From: Gammaproteobacteria bacterium
GTDB taxonomy: Bacteria; Pseudomonadota; Gammaproteobacteria; JACKNK01
DNA: 64,000 bases
Reading direction: 5' to 3'
Assembly: GCA_024234955.1 (NCBI GenBank)
Contig: JACKNK010000002.1
Coordinates: forward strand, 682,001 to 746,000
Part shown: positions 9,370-22,084 of the stretch, in pieces
Position numbering within the stretch: position 1 is the first letter of the stretch
How the letters are laid out: every line of letters starts with the position of its first letter
Translations under genes and position numbers: made by a program
Notes under the pieces: model-generated
Database searches by the model: none
What the model was told of the DNA's origin: nothing
What the model saw: the letters and a program-made list of their open reading frames with translations, nothing else

Positions 9370-10689
9370 ATGGACGATAAACAGGTCCAGCAATACGTCG
9401 ATTGGTTCCGCAGTTCCGCGCCCTACATTCATGCCCACCGTGGTCGCACACTGGTCATTCTGTTTGGCGGCGAGGCGGAGGCGGATGAATCGTTCGCGCA
9501 TCTGATTCACGACATCGCGCTTCTGGACAGTCTGGGGGTGCGTCTGGTGCTGGTGCATGGGGCGCGTCCGCAGATCGAGCAGGCATTGACCGCGTCCGGG
9601 CTGGAGAGTCATTACTACGGGGGGCTGCGCATCACCGATGAGCAGGGGCTGACGGCGGTCATCAATGCAGTGGGCAGCCTGCGGGTGCGCATCGAGGCGC
9701 TGCTGTCGATGGGCCTGGCGAATTCGCCCATGCACGGGGCGCGTTTGCGGGTCGCCAGCGGCAACTTCGTGACGGCGCGGCCGCTGGGGGTACGCGATGG
9801 GGTCGATTTTGCCCATACGGGCGAGGTCCGGCGGGTCGATGCCGAGGGCATTCGCCAGCGGCTGGATGACGGCAATATCGTGTTGTTGTCCTGCCTCGGT
9901 TATTCGCCCACCGGCGAGGTGTTCAATCTGAGTGCGGAGGACGTGGCGAGTGCGGCAGCGGTGGCCTTGCAGGCCGACAAGCTGATCTCGCTGGTCGAAG
10001 GACCAGGTCTGCTCGATCGCGACCAGCATCTGGTGCAGCAACTGACTCCGGCGGAAGCGGAAAGCACGCTCACCGGCCAGGATTCGCTGCCTGAGGATGT
10101 GCAACGGCAACTGGTCGCGGCGATTCATGCCTGTCGGCATGGGGTCAGTCGCGCGCATCTGGTCAGCCGCCATGTGGACGGCGCCTTGCTTCAGGAACTG
10201 TTCACCCGGGATGGGGCGGGCACCCTGATCACGTCCGAGCGTTTCGAGCAATTGCGCCCCGCGCAAATCGACGATGTCAGCGGCATCCTGGAAATCATTG
10301 CGCCACTCGAGCAGGCCGGCGTCATGGTGCGCCGTTCGCGGGAGCAGATCGAACTGGAGATCGGGCATTTCACCGTGATCGATCGCGACGGCATGGTGAT
10401 TGGGGTCGGCGGCTTGTACCCCTATCCGGACGATTCGATTGGGGAGATTGCCTGCGTTGCCGTGCATCCGGAATACCGGCGCGGTGGTCGTGGCGAGGAG
10501 CTGCTAGGGCGGCTCACTGAGCAGGCTCGGCAACAGGGCCTGAAATCCGTATTCGTGCTTACCACGCACACCGCGCATTGGTTTCAGGAACGTGGCTTTG
10601 AACGGGCGACCCTGTCTGCGCTTCCGGTGGCCCGTCAGCAGCTTTACAACTATCAGCGGAATTCCAAGGTTTTTGCGCGGCCCCTGTAA
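9370..10689 (+). CDS. argA: N-acetylglutamate synthase
   Basis: A 439-aa bifunctional-looking ArgA. An amino-acid-kinase-like domain (residues ~1-285, VLVHGARPQIEQAL and SCLGYSPTGEVFNL) is followed by a GNAT acetyltransferase domain (residues ~290-439) with the acetyl-CoA loop HPEYRRGGRGEELL. It makes N-acetylglutamate from acetyl-CoA and glutamate, the first step of arginine synthesis. The kinase-like part usually carries the arginine feedback site. It lies directly downstream of argE. Confidence 0.92.
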   Translation: MDDKQVQQYVDWFRSSAPYIHAHRGRTLVILFGGEAEADESFAHLIHDIALLDSLGVRLVLVHGARPQIEQALTASGLESHYYGGLRITDEQGLTAVINAVGSLRVRIEALLSMGLANSPMHGARLRVASGNFVTARPLGVRDGVDFAHTGEVRRVDAEGIRQRLDDGNIVLLSCLGYSPTGEVFNLSAEDVASAAAVALQADKLISLVEGPGLLDRDQHLVQQLTPAEAESTLTGQDSLPEDVQRQLVAAIHACRHGVSRAHLVSRHVDGALLQELFTRDGAGTLITSERFEQLRPAQIDDVSGILEIIAPLEQAGVMVRRSREQIELEIGHFTVIDRDGMVIGVGGLYPYPDDSIGEIACVAVHPEYRRGGRGEELLGRLTEQARQQGLKSVFVLTTHTAHWFQERGFERATLSALPVARQQLYNYQRNSKVFARPL

Positions 10690-10730
10690 CGAGGGTGGCT
10701 GACTTCTGCGCATCCCCAAAGGAATTCAAT

Positions 10731-10778
10731 GCGCCATATATGGCGTTATTGGTTGCCGGTTTGCGCCACATTTGGCAG
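10731..10778. promoter_or_regulatory. Paired palindromic operator-like sites upstream of the thioredoxin gene
   Basis: A perfect 14-bp palindrome, CGCCATATATGGCG, at 10732-10745 is followed by a related imperfect site, GCGCCACATTTGGCAG, at 10763-10778. The sites are 32 bp apart start to start, close to three helical turns. This spacing suits a dimeric repressor or activator binding twice on one face. The cognate regulator is unknown. Confidence 0.4.
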
Positions 10779-10921
10779 AGTCGGGTTCACAAAGGCTTCC
10801 TTGGGATGCGTGGTGTCGGGCTTCACAGAACTGACGTTACGCGGGGAAGCCAACATAACGAGAGTTGTCTCCCGTGCGCCCGGATACCGGTCGCGATCAG
10901 CGGGATTCGGAGGAGTCACCC

Positions 10922-11341
10922 ATGGAAGTGTTGCCGTTTATCTTCCTGGCCGCATTGGGCTTCGCGTTCTTCGTGAATGTGCTGACCAAGCTCAAGGCAC
11001 GCAGTCTTGAGCATACCCCTGCGCCCGAGTTTCTCGATGTGCTGGGCGAGGACGCCGCGCGTCATCGTCGGGTGATGATTTATTTCTACAGCGATCATTG
11101 CCCGCCCTGCACCCGCGTCTCTCCGCATATCGATGCGCTGCGTGAAACCCACGCCAACGTCTACAAGGTCAATGCCGCGACTCACTCTGAACTGGCTTGG
11201 CGTTTCAAGATCACCGGGACGCCGACCGTGGTCGTCGTTCAGAACGGCGAGATCTGTCACATGCTGGTCGGCGCCGTCAGTGCCAAGCGTCTTCAGGAAG
11301 CGCTGGAGCCGGAGAACGACGCCACCACGGTGCATTCCTGA
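10922..11341 (+). CDS. Membrane-anchored thioredoxin-fold protein (CPPC)
   Basis: A 139-aa protein. An N-terminal TM helix (residues 3-22) anchors a thioredoxin domain with the active site C60-P-P-C63 (YSDHCPPCTRVSP). The conserved cis-proline segment is ITGTPTVVV. The ATG at 10922 is chosen because a GGAGG-type SD (cggaggagtcaccc) precedes it; an upstream GTG would only add a poorly conserved leader. Its redox partner is not evident. CPPC differs from the CGPC of classical thioredoxins. A strong hairpin lies downstream, and operator-like palindromes lie ~150 bp upstream. Confidence 0.8.
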   Translation: MEVLPFIFLAALGFAFFVNVLTKLKARSLEHTPAPEFLDVLGEDAARHRRVMIYFYSDHCPPCTRVSPHIDALRETHANVYKVNAATHSELAWRFKITGTPTVVVVQNGEICHMLVGAVSAKRLQEALEPENDATTVHS

Positions 11342-11398
11342 TTATCGATCCGCGTTCAAGCCAATCCGGATCGCGCCAGATCCTCAGCGTGAACATTC

Positions 11399-11429
11399 GA
11401 GGGGCGAACCACTTCACGGTTCGCCCCTC
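11399..11429. terminator. Bidirectional terminator hairpin between trx-like gene and holA
   Basis: A perfect 12-bp stem, GAGGGGCGAACC / GGTTCGCCCCTC, with a 7-nt loop lies between the converging ends of the two genes. There is no long U-tract, so it may act as a weak terminator or mRNA-stabilising hairpin. Confidence 0.65.
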
Positions 11430-11450
11430 TTGCGTTCGGCGGGCGTCCAG

Positions 11451-12479
11451 TCAGCCGGGTCTGGACAAGGGCCGCTGACCGCACAAGGCCAGGGTCAGGT
11501 GCAGCAACTCTTCCCAGGCGTCGCCTGGCATTGCGCCCTTGATGACGCGGTCCGCCTTGGCTGCACGCCGCAGAAGGTGGTGCCACGCGCGAAGCGGGAA
11601 ACGCTTCAGCGCAGCGCGATGTACGGGTTTGCGTTTTTCCCAGACACGCTGTTTACGCAGTTGCTCATCGACGGACTCACCTTCCGCGATTCGGTAGGCC
11701 ATCTGTCCGAGTGAGCGAATGGCGCCGACCAGTGCCCATAACACCACCGGTTGCGCGATACCTTCGGCGCGCACCGAGGCCAGCATATGCGTGCTGCGGG
11801 CGACATCGCCCCCAAGCGCTGCGTCCACCAGGCCGAATACATCGAAGCGCGAATGGTCCGCGACCGTGCGCAACACGGTGTCCACATCCAGATCGCCGGG
11901 GCCGTTCAGGATCAGCAGTTTGTCGATTTCCTGAGCGGCGGCGAGCAGATTTCCTTCAACCCGCTCGGCCAGAAGTTCGGCGACTCCGGCGTCAGCGCGA
12001 AGCCCGCGCGATTGCAGACGTTGCTTCACCCAGCCGGGGAGTTGCCCGGTCTCGACCGGCCAGACCCGAAGGGTGATGCCGTCGGCATTCAAGGCTTGAT
12101 ACCAGCGTGTCTTGATCGAAGCTTGATCGATGCGTCCGGCGGTGATCAGCAACACCGTGTCTTCGGCTGGGCGCTCCGCATACCGACGGAGCGCTTCGCC
12201 GCCTTCCTTGCCAGGTTTTCCACTGGGGATGCGCAACTCGAGAAGGCGACGTTCGGCAAACAGCGAGAGGTTGTTGGCCGCCTGATCAAGGGCGTTCCAG
12301 TCGAAATTGCGATCGACCTCCATGACCTCGCGTTCCACGGCGCCCCAGCGTCGTGCGGCGGCGCGAATTGCGTCGCCCGCCTCGGTGATTTGCAAAGGCT
12401 CATCGCCACTGACGAGATAGATTGCCTTTAGCTCCCGATCGAGCTGGCGATCCAGATCGGAGGGCGAGCGCAACTCCAT
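11451..12479 (-). CDS. holA: DNA polymerase III subunit delta
   Basis: A 342-aa clamp-loader delta subunit that opens the beta sliding clamp. The N-terminal start MELRSPSDLDRQLDREL leads to YLVSGDEPLQITEAGDAIR, typical of HolA. The AAA+-like lid and C-terminal collar domain follow (VFGLVDAALGGDVARS...LWALVGAIRSL). The length is standard. It is the last gene of the minus-strand leuS-lptE-holA cluster and starts 5 bp after the lptE stop. This order is widespread in gammaproteobacteria. Confidence 0.93.
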   Translation of the reverse strand: MELRSPSDLDRQLDRELKAIYLVSGDEPLQITEAGDAIRAAARRWGAVEREVMEVDRNFDWNALDQAANNLSLFAERRLLELRIPSGKPGKEGGEALRRYAERPAEDTVLLITAGRIDQASIKTRWYQALNADGITLRVWPVETGQLPGWVKQRLQSRGLRADAGVAELLAERVEGNLLAAAQEIDKLLILNGPGDLDVDTVLRTVADHSRFDVFGLVDAALGGDVARSTHMLASVRAEGIAQPVVLWALVGAIRSLGQMAYRIAEGESVDEQLRKQRVWEKRKPVHRAALKRFPLRAWHHLLRRAAKADRVIKGAMPGDAWEELLHLTLALCGQRPLSRPG

Positions 12480-12484
12480 TATGG

Positions 12485-12997
12485 TTAGCGTGCCTTGGCG
12501 ATCTGGCGCAACATTTGCTGGGAGACATTGGTGCTCATTTGCTGGAACAGGGTGCGTTCCTGACGCTCCATCTGGACTGGCTGCGCAGGGTCGTAGTTGA
12601 AGATCTGCGATGTTTGCGCCGACATCTGTGGCGTCGTTACCTTTGTGGTCGAGCTTGTGGTGGAGAATGTCACCGCCAGGCCGATACGGTACTGCGCTGC
12701 GTTTCGGTTACCGTCGTGACCGGAGGTAGCGCGCTGCTGATCTACCGAGATGATTCTCAGAATTGAGGCATTGCTGTCGGCTGTGTTGACGACTTCAGCA
12801 CCGGATAGCTGGAGAACCTTCTTGAGTTCGAGCAGGAACTCCTTGTCTCGGGTGTCGCTCTCGATATAGACGCGGTCCATGTATTGAGGCAGATCGATCG
12901 CGCCGCGCAGGTGGTAGCCACAGCCCGTGAGCAGCGCGACGAGCAGCAGGCCAGCGAGCCAGGATGTGAGGCGGAAGGGAGTTCGGGAAACGTTCAT
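12485..12997 (-). CDS. lptE: LPS-assembly lipoprotein LptE
   Basis: A 170-aa outer-membrane lipoprotein that plugs LptD and helps insert LPS. The signal peptide ends in a lipobox (LLTGC, lipidated Cys at residue 26), followed by GYHLRGAIDLP, the LptE hallmark. The ATG at 12997 is chosen over the one at 13030, which overlaps the leuS stop: 12997 gives a proper signal peptide and has an AAGAGA SD-like stretch. Its place between leuS and holA is conserved. Confidence 0.92.
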   Translation of the reverse strand: MNVSRTPFRLTSWLAGLLLVALLTGCGYHLRGAIDLPQYMDRVYIESDTRDKEFLLELKKVLQLSGAEVVNTADSNASILRIISVDQQRATSGHDGNRNAAQYRIGLAVTFSTTSSTTKVTTPQMSAQTSQIFNYDPAQPVQMERQERTLFQQMSTNVSQQMLRQIAKAR

Positions 12998-13026
12998 GCC
13001 GCATCTCTTGGTGGGGTGGTCGAGGG

Positions 13027-15615
<2,589 letters not shown>

Positions 15616-15666
15616 CGGGTGTGGGCTGCTGGGTAAGAAGGGCGAAAAAGGGGGCTAAGATACCGC

Positions 15667-16341
15667 ATGCGCATTTCGGTAAGAAATCGGCGTGGTCAGA
15701 CGCGCTTCGCGATGGTGCTCGCGCTGTTGTTCGTCAGCAGCACGGCGGGGGCGGATCTGCGCATCTTCGGTTATCCCGCCCAGGAACATGCGGCCAACGC
15801 CAAACTGTTCCCGAAATGGGAAGGCGTGCAGTCCCGGACCCTTGCAGCCGGTGCCGATGGTCCCCCATGTACGCCGGTGGGCAATCTCGACTGCCAGTTT
15901 CAGAAGCTGAAGGCGGTGGTGGCCCGCGCCAGCCAGCTCCCCGAAGACAAACGTCTGGAGTTCGTCCACAAATTCGTCAATCGGCTCACCTACATCTCGG
16001 ACAACGAGTTGTATGGGATGAGCGACTATTGGGCCACCCAGTTCCAGTTCTATGGGAACACCGGCGGGGATTGCGAGGATTACTCGATCACCAAGTTCTA
16101 TGCGCTGAAGTTGCTGGGTTACGACCCGGAACGCATGCGTGTGGTCATCGTCCATGACACCAATCTGAATTTGGACCACGCGATCCTCGTGGTGGAGCGC
16201 GATGGCAAGCACTGGGTGCTCGACAATAATCTGGATACTGTCATCGACAGCGCGCGCCTTTATCACTTGCTGCCGTACTTTGCGCTGAACGAAACCCACT
16301 GGTGGGCCTTCACCGGCGTGCCGCTCCCGAAACGGAATTAA
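15667..16341 (+). CDS. lapG: LapG-type periplasmic transglutaminase-like cysteine protease
   Basis: A 224-aa protein with a signal peptide (hydrophobic residues 14-28, cleavage after TAGA) and the bacterial transglutaminase-like (BTLCP) fold. The predicted triad is C136 (GGDCEDY), H171 (LDHAILVV) and D186 (VLDNNLD), almost the same positions as in the Pseudomonas LapG protease, which clips large surface adhesins near their N terminus. The stop is 5 bp before the next gene, a membrane sensor, mirroring lapG-lapD pairing. The repeat protein at the start of the window is a possible substrate, but its N-terminal cleavage region is outside the window. leuS diverges from it. Confidence 0.88.
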   Translation: MRISVRNRRGQTRFAMVLALLFVSSTAGADLRIFGYPAQEHAANAKLFPKWEGVQSRTLAAGADGPPCTPVGNLDCQFQKLKAVVARASQLPEDKRLEFVHKFVNRLTYISDNELYGMSDYWATQFQFYGNTGGDCEDYSITKFYALKLLGYDPERMRVVIVHDTNLNLDHAILVVERDGKHWVLDNNLDTVIDSARLYHLLPYFALNETHWWAFTGVPLPKRN

Positions 16342-16346
16342 TCCAT

Positions 16347-18392
16347 ATGTCTACCAAGTCATTCTCGGCCAGTAAATCGACGCACGTAGCGATCATTCTG
16401 CTGCTGACCTTCCTGATCGTCGGTGTCTGGGGAGTCCTTCGGTTCGTCGATGCGGAAAACGCGCGCGAGTTGCTGCGCTGGCAGGATCGCATGGGTGTGG
16501 TGGCGGACAGTCGCGTCGATGCGATCGAACGTTGGCTGGCGACCGAGAGCGGGGTGGTCAACGGACTGGCGGAGAACACCTCGCTGCAGCTCTATCTCAC
16601 CCAGATCGAATATGCCGACGAAGGCGCGGATACGAGTCCTGAGCGTACTTTTCTGCGCAACCTCCTGGTCGCGACTGCGGACCGTTCCGGCTACCTGGAA
16701 ACGGGTGGCATGGAGGGTGTCAAGGCGAACGTTGAATCGAGTGGCCGGCGCGGTCTCGCGTTGCTGAATTCGAGTGGCGAGGTGGTGACGGCAACGCGGG
16801 ATTTCCCAGCCCTGGATGCCGGAGCGAGATCGGCAATCGAGAACGCGTTCCAACAGGGCGGTGTCGGCATTCGCGATCTCTATCTGAATTCGGCCAGCGA
16901 ACCGTCGATGGCCTTTTTTGCGCCGATTCACGCGGTACAGGGCGATCAGTTGCTCGGGTTGGCGATGGCGGTGCGTCCGGTCGGCACTGAGTTGTATCCG
17001 CTGTTGCGGCAGCGCGGTCTGACCACCGAGACCCATGAAACCTTGTTGGTTCGCCGCGATAACGATCAGGTGCTCTATCTGTCGCCGCAGGCGGACGGCA
17101 CGGCACCGTTGAAACGTCGCCTGGCGCTCGAACCGGAGCGTCTCGCCGCCGCATTTGCGCTGGCGCATCCGGGCAAATTCGCCGAACGGATCGATTACCA
17201 GGGCAAGGACGTGCTGGTAATCAGCCGTGCCCTGACCGGTGTGCCCTGGGTTCTGGTGCAGAAGATCGATCGCGCCGAGGCCCTGGCGGAGGCGCGGGGA
17301 CATGCCTTGCTGATCGGGCTGTTGCTTTTGGTTGGCGTGCTGGGCATCGCGCTGGTCGCGGCCTGGTGGTATGGCTCCAGTGTGCGTTCCCAGCAAGCCG
17401 CAGCGCGTCTGCAGGAAGCCAATGAGCGCATCCTCGGGCAGAGCCTGATGCTCAATGCGATCACCGATAACACCAACGATTTCCTCGCCATCATCAATGC
17501 CGGGGAGAGTTTCGTGTTCGCCAACCGCACGCTTGCCGAAGCGGTCGGCGCGGGTGTGGACGAATTCGCCGGCAAGACCTTGTCGGCGATGTTGGGCGCG
17601 GACGTCGCCAAGCAGCTGGAATCCGATCTCAGCGACGGTAACGATCAGGCCGAAGAACTGGTCGTGACCTTGGAGATTGGCGGTCGGGAACGCCGTTACA
17701 GCAATTTCCGTATCCCGCTCCCCGAGGCGGTCAGCGGGGCCGGCAGCTATTTGCTGGTGATGCGCGATGTCACCGAGCTGTTGTTGGCGGAGGAACGTCA
17801 GGAACGCCTGATGTGGGAACTGGTCGAGACCCTGAGCGGTGTGCTTGATCAACACGATCCCTATTCCGCCAACCATTCCCAGATGGTGGCGCGTCTCGCC
17901 GAGGAAGTCGCCGGACTCATGGAGCTCGACCGTGGCGTCCAGCAGACCGTGCGCATTGCCGGGCATCTGATCAACATCGGCAAGCTGTCGATTCCGCGCG
18001 AAGTCCTGACCAAGGAAGGCAAGCTCACCGACGAGGAATTCAAGCTGCTCTCCGGCCATCTTGGCCGTGCGCGCGAGATCCTTTCCGGTATTGAGTTCGA
18101 AGGCCCGGTTGCGGACGCCGTCGGTCAGAGTGGCGAATTCCTCGACGGCAGCGGCCGTCCGGATGGTCTGAAAGGCGAGGCCATCATTCTCCCCGCACGC
18201 ATCCTGGGTGCCGTGAACAGCTTTGTGGCGATGACCCGTCCGCGCGCCTGGCGCAAGGGCATGGACCGGCAGGCGGCGATCGATCAACTGGTGACCGAGC
18301 ACGACCGATACGATCGTCGCGTGCTCGCCGCGCTATATCACTTCATCAGCAAGCACGACGATGCGGCGTGGGACAAATTGTGGGACGACTGA
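16347..18392 (+). CDS. Two-TM sensor with PAS and metal-site-less HD-GYP domain (candidate LapD substitute)
   Basis: A 681-aa protein. It has TM1 at ~residues 12-33, a periplasmic Cache-like domain to ~310, TM2 at ~313-338 and a PAS domain at ~360-475. The C-terminal domain aligns along its length with HD-GYP phosphodiesterases (KLSIPREVLTKEGKLTDEEFK). The metal ligands are gone: the HD pair before IGK reads I-N, HHE reads S-G-E, GYP reads G-R-P, and the later D..D motif is lost. It is probably a binding or scaffold domain rather than an enzyme. The ATG at 16347 is chosen; a GTG at 16302 would overlap lapG by 40 bp. Tight linkage to lapG suggests it controls that protease (inference). Confidence 0.82.
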   Translation: MSTKSFSASKSTHVAIILLLTFLIVGVWGVLRFVDAENARELLRWQDRMGVVADSRVDAIERWLATESGVVNGLAENTSLQLYLTQIEYADEGADTSPERTFLRNLLVATADRSGYLETGGMEGVKANVESSGRRGLALLNSSGEVVTATRDFPALDAGARSAIENAFQQGGVGIRDLYLNSASEPSMAFFAPIHAVQGDQLLGLAMAVRPVGTELYPLLRQRGLTTETHETLLVRRDNDQVLYLSPQADGTAPLKRRLALEPERLAAAFALAHPGKFAERIDYQGKDVLVISRALTGVPWVLVQKIDRAEALAEARGHALLIGLLLLVGVLGIALVAAWWYGSSVRSQQAAARLQEANERILGQSLMLNAITDNTNDFLAIINAGESFVFANRTLAEAVGAGVDEFAGKTLSAMLGADVAKQLESDLSDGNDQAEELVVTLEIGGRERRYSNFRIPLPEAVSGAGSYLLVMRDVTELLLAEERQERLMWELVETLSGVLDQHDPYSANHSQMVARLAEEVAGLMELDRGVQQTVRIAGHLINIGKLSIPREVLTKEGKLTDEEFKLLSGHLGRAREILSGIEFEGPVADAVGQSGEFLDGSGRPDGLKGEAIILPARILGAVNSFVAMTRPRAWRKGMDRQAAIDQLVTEHDRYDRRVLAALYHFISKHDDAAWDKLWDD

Positions 18393-18489
18393 GACGCGCC
18401 TGCGTCTCCGTGCCATAACCCTGAACAACCGCAAGGTGCGTCGGGCACGGATTTGACCTAAGTTGCCGGGAATTTCGTCAGGTTCCTTA

Positions 18490-18692
18490 GAGGGTGTTTA
18501 CAAAATCCGGGGTAATCGGTCCATGGATCGGCATTTTGTAGGAGCGGCTTCAGCCGCGATCGACGGCAGCGATTGTCCTGTTGCCGATCGCGGCTGAAGC
18601 CGCTCCTACAAGCTCCCTGAGCGACCAGAATGGTCCTGAAAAACGGCGTTTTGGCACTGACGCCGGGTATTCAGGTTTTTGTAAACACCCTC
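18490..18692. mobile_element. MITE-like element A, copy 2 (intact termini, TTA duplication)
   Basis: A 203-bp non-coding element with perfect 15-bp terminal inverted repeats, GAGGGTGTTTACAAA (18490-18504) and its complement (18678-18692). It is flanked by TTA on both sides (18487-18489 and 18693-18695), a likely 3-bp target duplication. A complete REP palindrome occupies 18538-18609. The termini match copy 1 at 3367-3561. It sits exactly between ends of repeat family B, so it inserted into an older repeat. Confidence 0.75.
18538..18609. repeat. REP-type palindrome within MITE A
   Basis: The inverted arms GTAGGAGCGGCTTCAGCC and its complement, plus GCGATCG extensions, are separated by a ~22-bp spacer. 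The same arms occur inside ygiQ at 19682-19756 and, decayed, at 3450-3500. Confidence 0.85.
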
Positions 18693-18695
18693 TTA

Positions 18696-18916
18696 GGGAA
18701 CCTCTGATTGAATCAGGCACGGTTCAGCTGAATGGCTGAAATCGCCGCTTTCAAGGCGCGGAACGCAGGTAATAGCCGGTCTATTGCCAAGTTTTGCAAC
18801 GCAGAAAGCGGCGATTTCAGACTTCAGATGTCCGGGAATGATTCAATCAGAGCTTCCTTAGGGAACCTCTGATCGAATCATTCAGCTGAACCGTGCCTGG
18901 TTCAATCAGAGGTTCC
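18696..18916. repeat. Repeat family B: nested inverted repeat ending at the ygiQ start
   Basis: The outer arms GGAACCTCTGATTGAAxCA...GGCACGGTTCAGCTGAAT (18697-18733) and their complement (18880-18916) match over ~37 bp with one mismatch. A second end copy (TGATTCAATCAGAGCTTCC at 18839-18857) abuts a new left end at 18861. TGAAATCGCCGCTTT is also inverted inside. This looks like tandem or nested MITEs, with TTA at each junction. The right end carries AGAGG (18908-18912), which sits 10 nt before the ygiQ ATG. Confidence 0.7.
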
Positions 18917-18922
18917 TTAGCG

Positions 18923-21166
<2,244 letters not shown>

Positions 21167-21260
21167 TCTGAAGTCAGTGGTGCGTTAATTGCTTGCGGGT
21201 GAGAAAGATGCTCACTTATTCGTTAGGCGGCGAAATTCCTGCGTCGTCGGCACTTCCCAA

Positions 21261-21290
21261 CTGTCATGCACTGACAGAGTTGTCATAACT
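21261..21290. promoter_or_regulatory. Inverted repeat upstream of the PEP-CTERM gene
   Basis: CTGTCA-TGCAC-TGACAG at 21261-21277, followed by another TGTCAT at 21281 (19 bp from the first), 45-75 bp before the start codon. It could be a regulator site overlapping the promoter. No convincing -24/-12 sigma-54 element was found. Confidence 0.35.
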
Positions 21291-21334
21291 GGCGCGAGCG
21301 GGGCGACCGCTCAGCCACCTGAGGAGCCTATGAG

Positions 21335-22084
21335 ATGAAACGACGAAACCGGACTCGCTTGCGCCAAGGGGCGCTGGCCAGCGCCACGGCGATGGCTGGC
21401 CTGGCGGCCACTCGCACCGAGGCGGGCGTGATTCTCAACGACATCTCCGACGTGGCGATCAGCAATCCCGGCGATACGGCCATCGACGGCGGGCTTGGCA
21501 TCGCGGGGTTTACCCCGTATTCGACCACGCTCGATCTGCCTGGTGTCTCCGATCTTCTGCTCGGCGTGACCTATTTCGGCGGCGAGACCAAGAGTGAAAC
21601 CCCGGGTGGAAGCACCTCGAACTATGGCTTTGCGGCCAGTCCCAGCGCCTACGCCACGCAGACGATCGAAACCAAGGGCGAAACGAAGCAGGAAACCACC
21701 GGAACCGAGGCGACCATGTATCAGACGGCGCGTCTGGACGCCGGCGCGGTGATTGGTAACGGCGGCGCTTACACGACAACGGGCGCCCTCACCGGCTGGG
21801 AGAACGTCGGCGACATCGGCTATCTCGGCCTGGCTATCGAGATCGATGGCTACCTGGGTGCGGACCTCTACGGTTGGGTGCTGATCGAGCGTACTGCGGT
21901 CAATGAGATGACGATCTACGAATGGGCGTATGAAGACAGCGGCGCCCAGCTTCTCGCCGGTTCCGGCGGTACGTACAACTTCGGCGCGGAAGGCACCGGG
22001 GTGCCAGAGCCGGCGGCGATCATGCTGCTCGCCGCCGGCGGTGTCGCCGCCTTCAGGTTGCGCAGACATCGCCTCGGGCGGTGA
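21335..22084 (+). CDS. PEP-CTERM sorted exported protein
   Basis: A 249-aa protein with an N-terminal signal region (ALASATAMAGLAATRTEA) and a C-terminal sorting signal, VPEPAAIMLLAAGGVAAF followed by RLRRHR: the PEP motif, a TM helix and a basic tail. Such proteins are processed by exosortase and usually linked to exopolysaccharide. The middle part is Gly/Thr-rich, low in Cys, and not recognised. A GAGGAG SD lies 8 nt upstream. The stop overlaps the GTG start of the following methyltransferase, so the two are translationally coupled. No exosortase gene is in the window. Confidence 0.85.
   Translation: MKRRNRTRLRQGALASATAMAGLAATRTEAGVILNDISDVAISNPGDTAIDGGLGIAGFTPYSTTLDLPGVSDLLLGVTYFGGETKSETPGGSTSNYGFAASPSAYATQTIETKGETKQETTGTEATMYQTARLDAGAVIGNGGAYTTTGALTGWENVGDIGYLGLAIEIDGYLGADLYGWVLIERTAVNEMTIYEWAYEDSGAQLLAGSGGTYNFGAEGTGVPEPAAIMLLAAGGVAAFRLRRHRLGR

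Noticed and set aside
16359..18302. 647-codon open frame on the minus strand
   Set aside because: Antisense to the HD-GYP-like sensor; no recognisable domain.
21180..21334. Sigma-54 (-24/-12) promoter for the PEP-CTERM gene
   Set aside because: TGGCGCG was considered as a -24 element, but no GC at the correct spacing was found.
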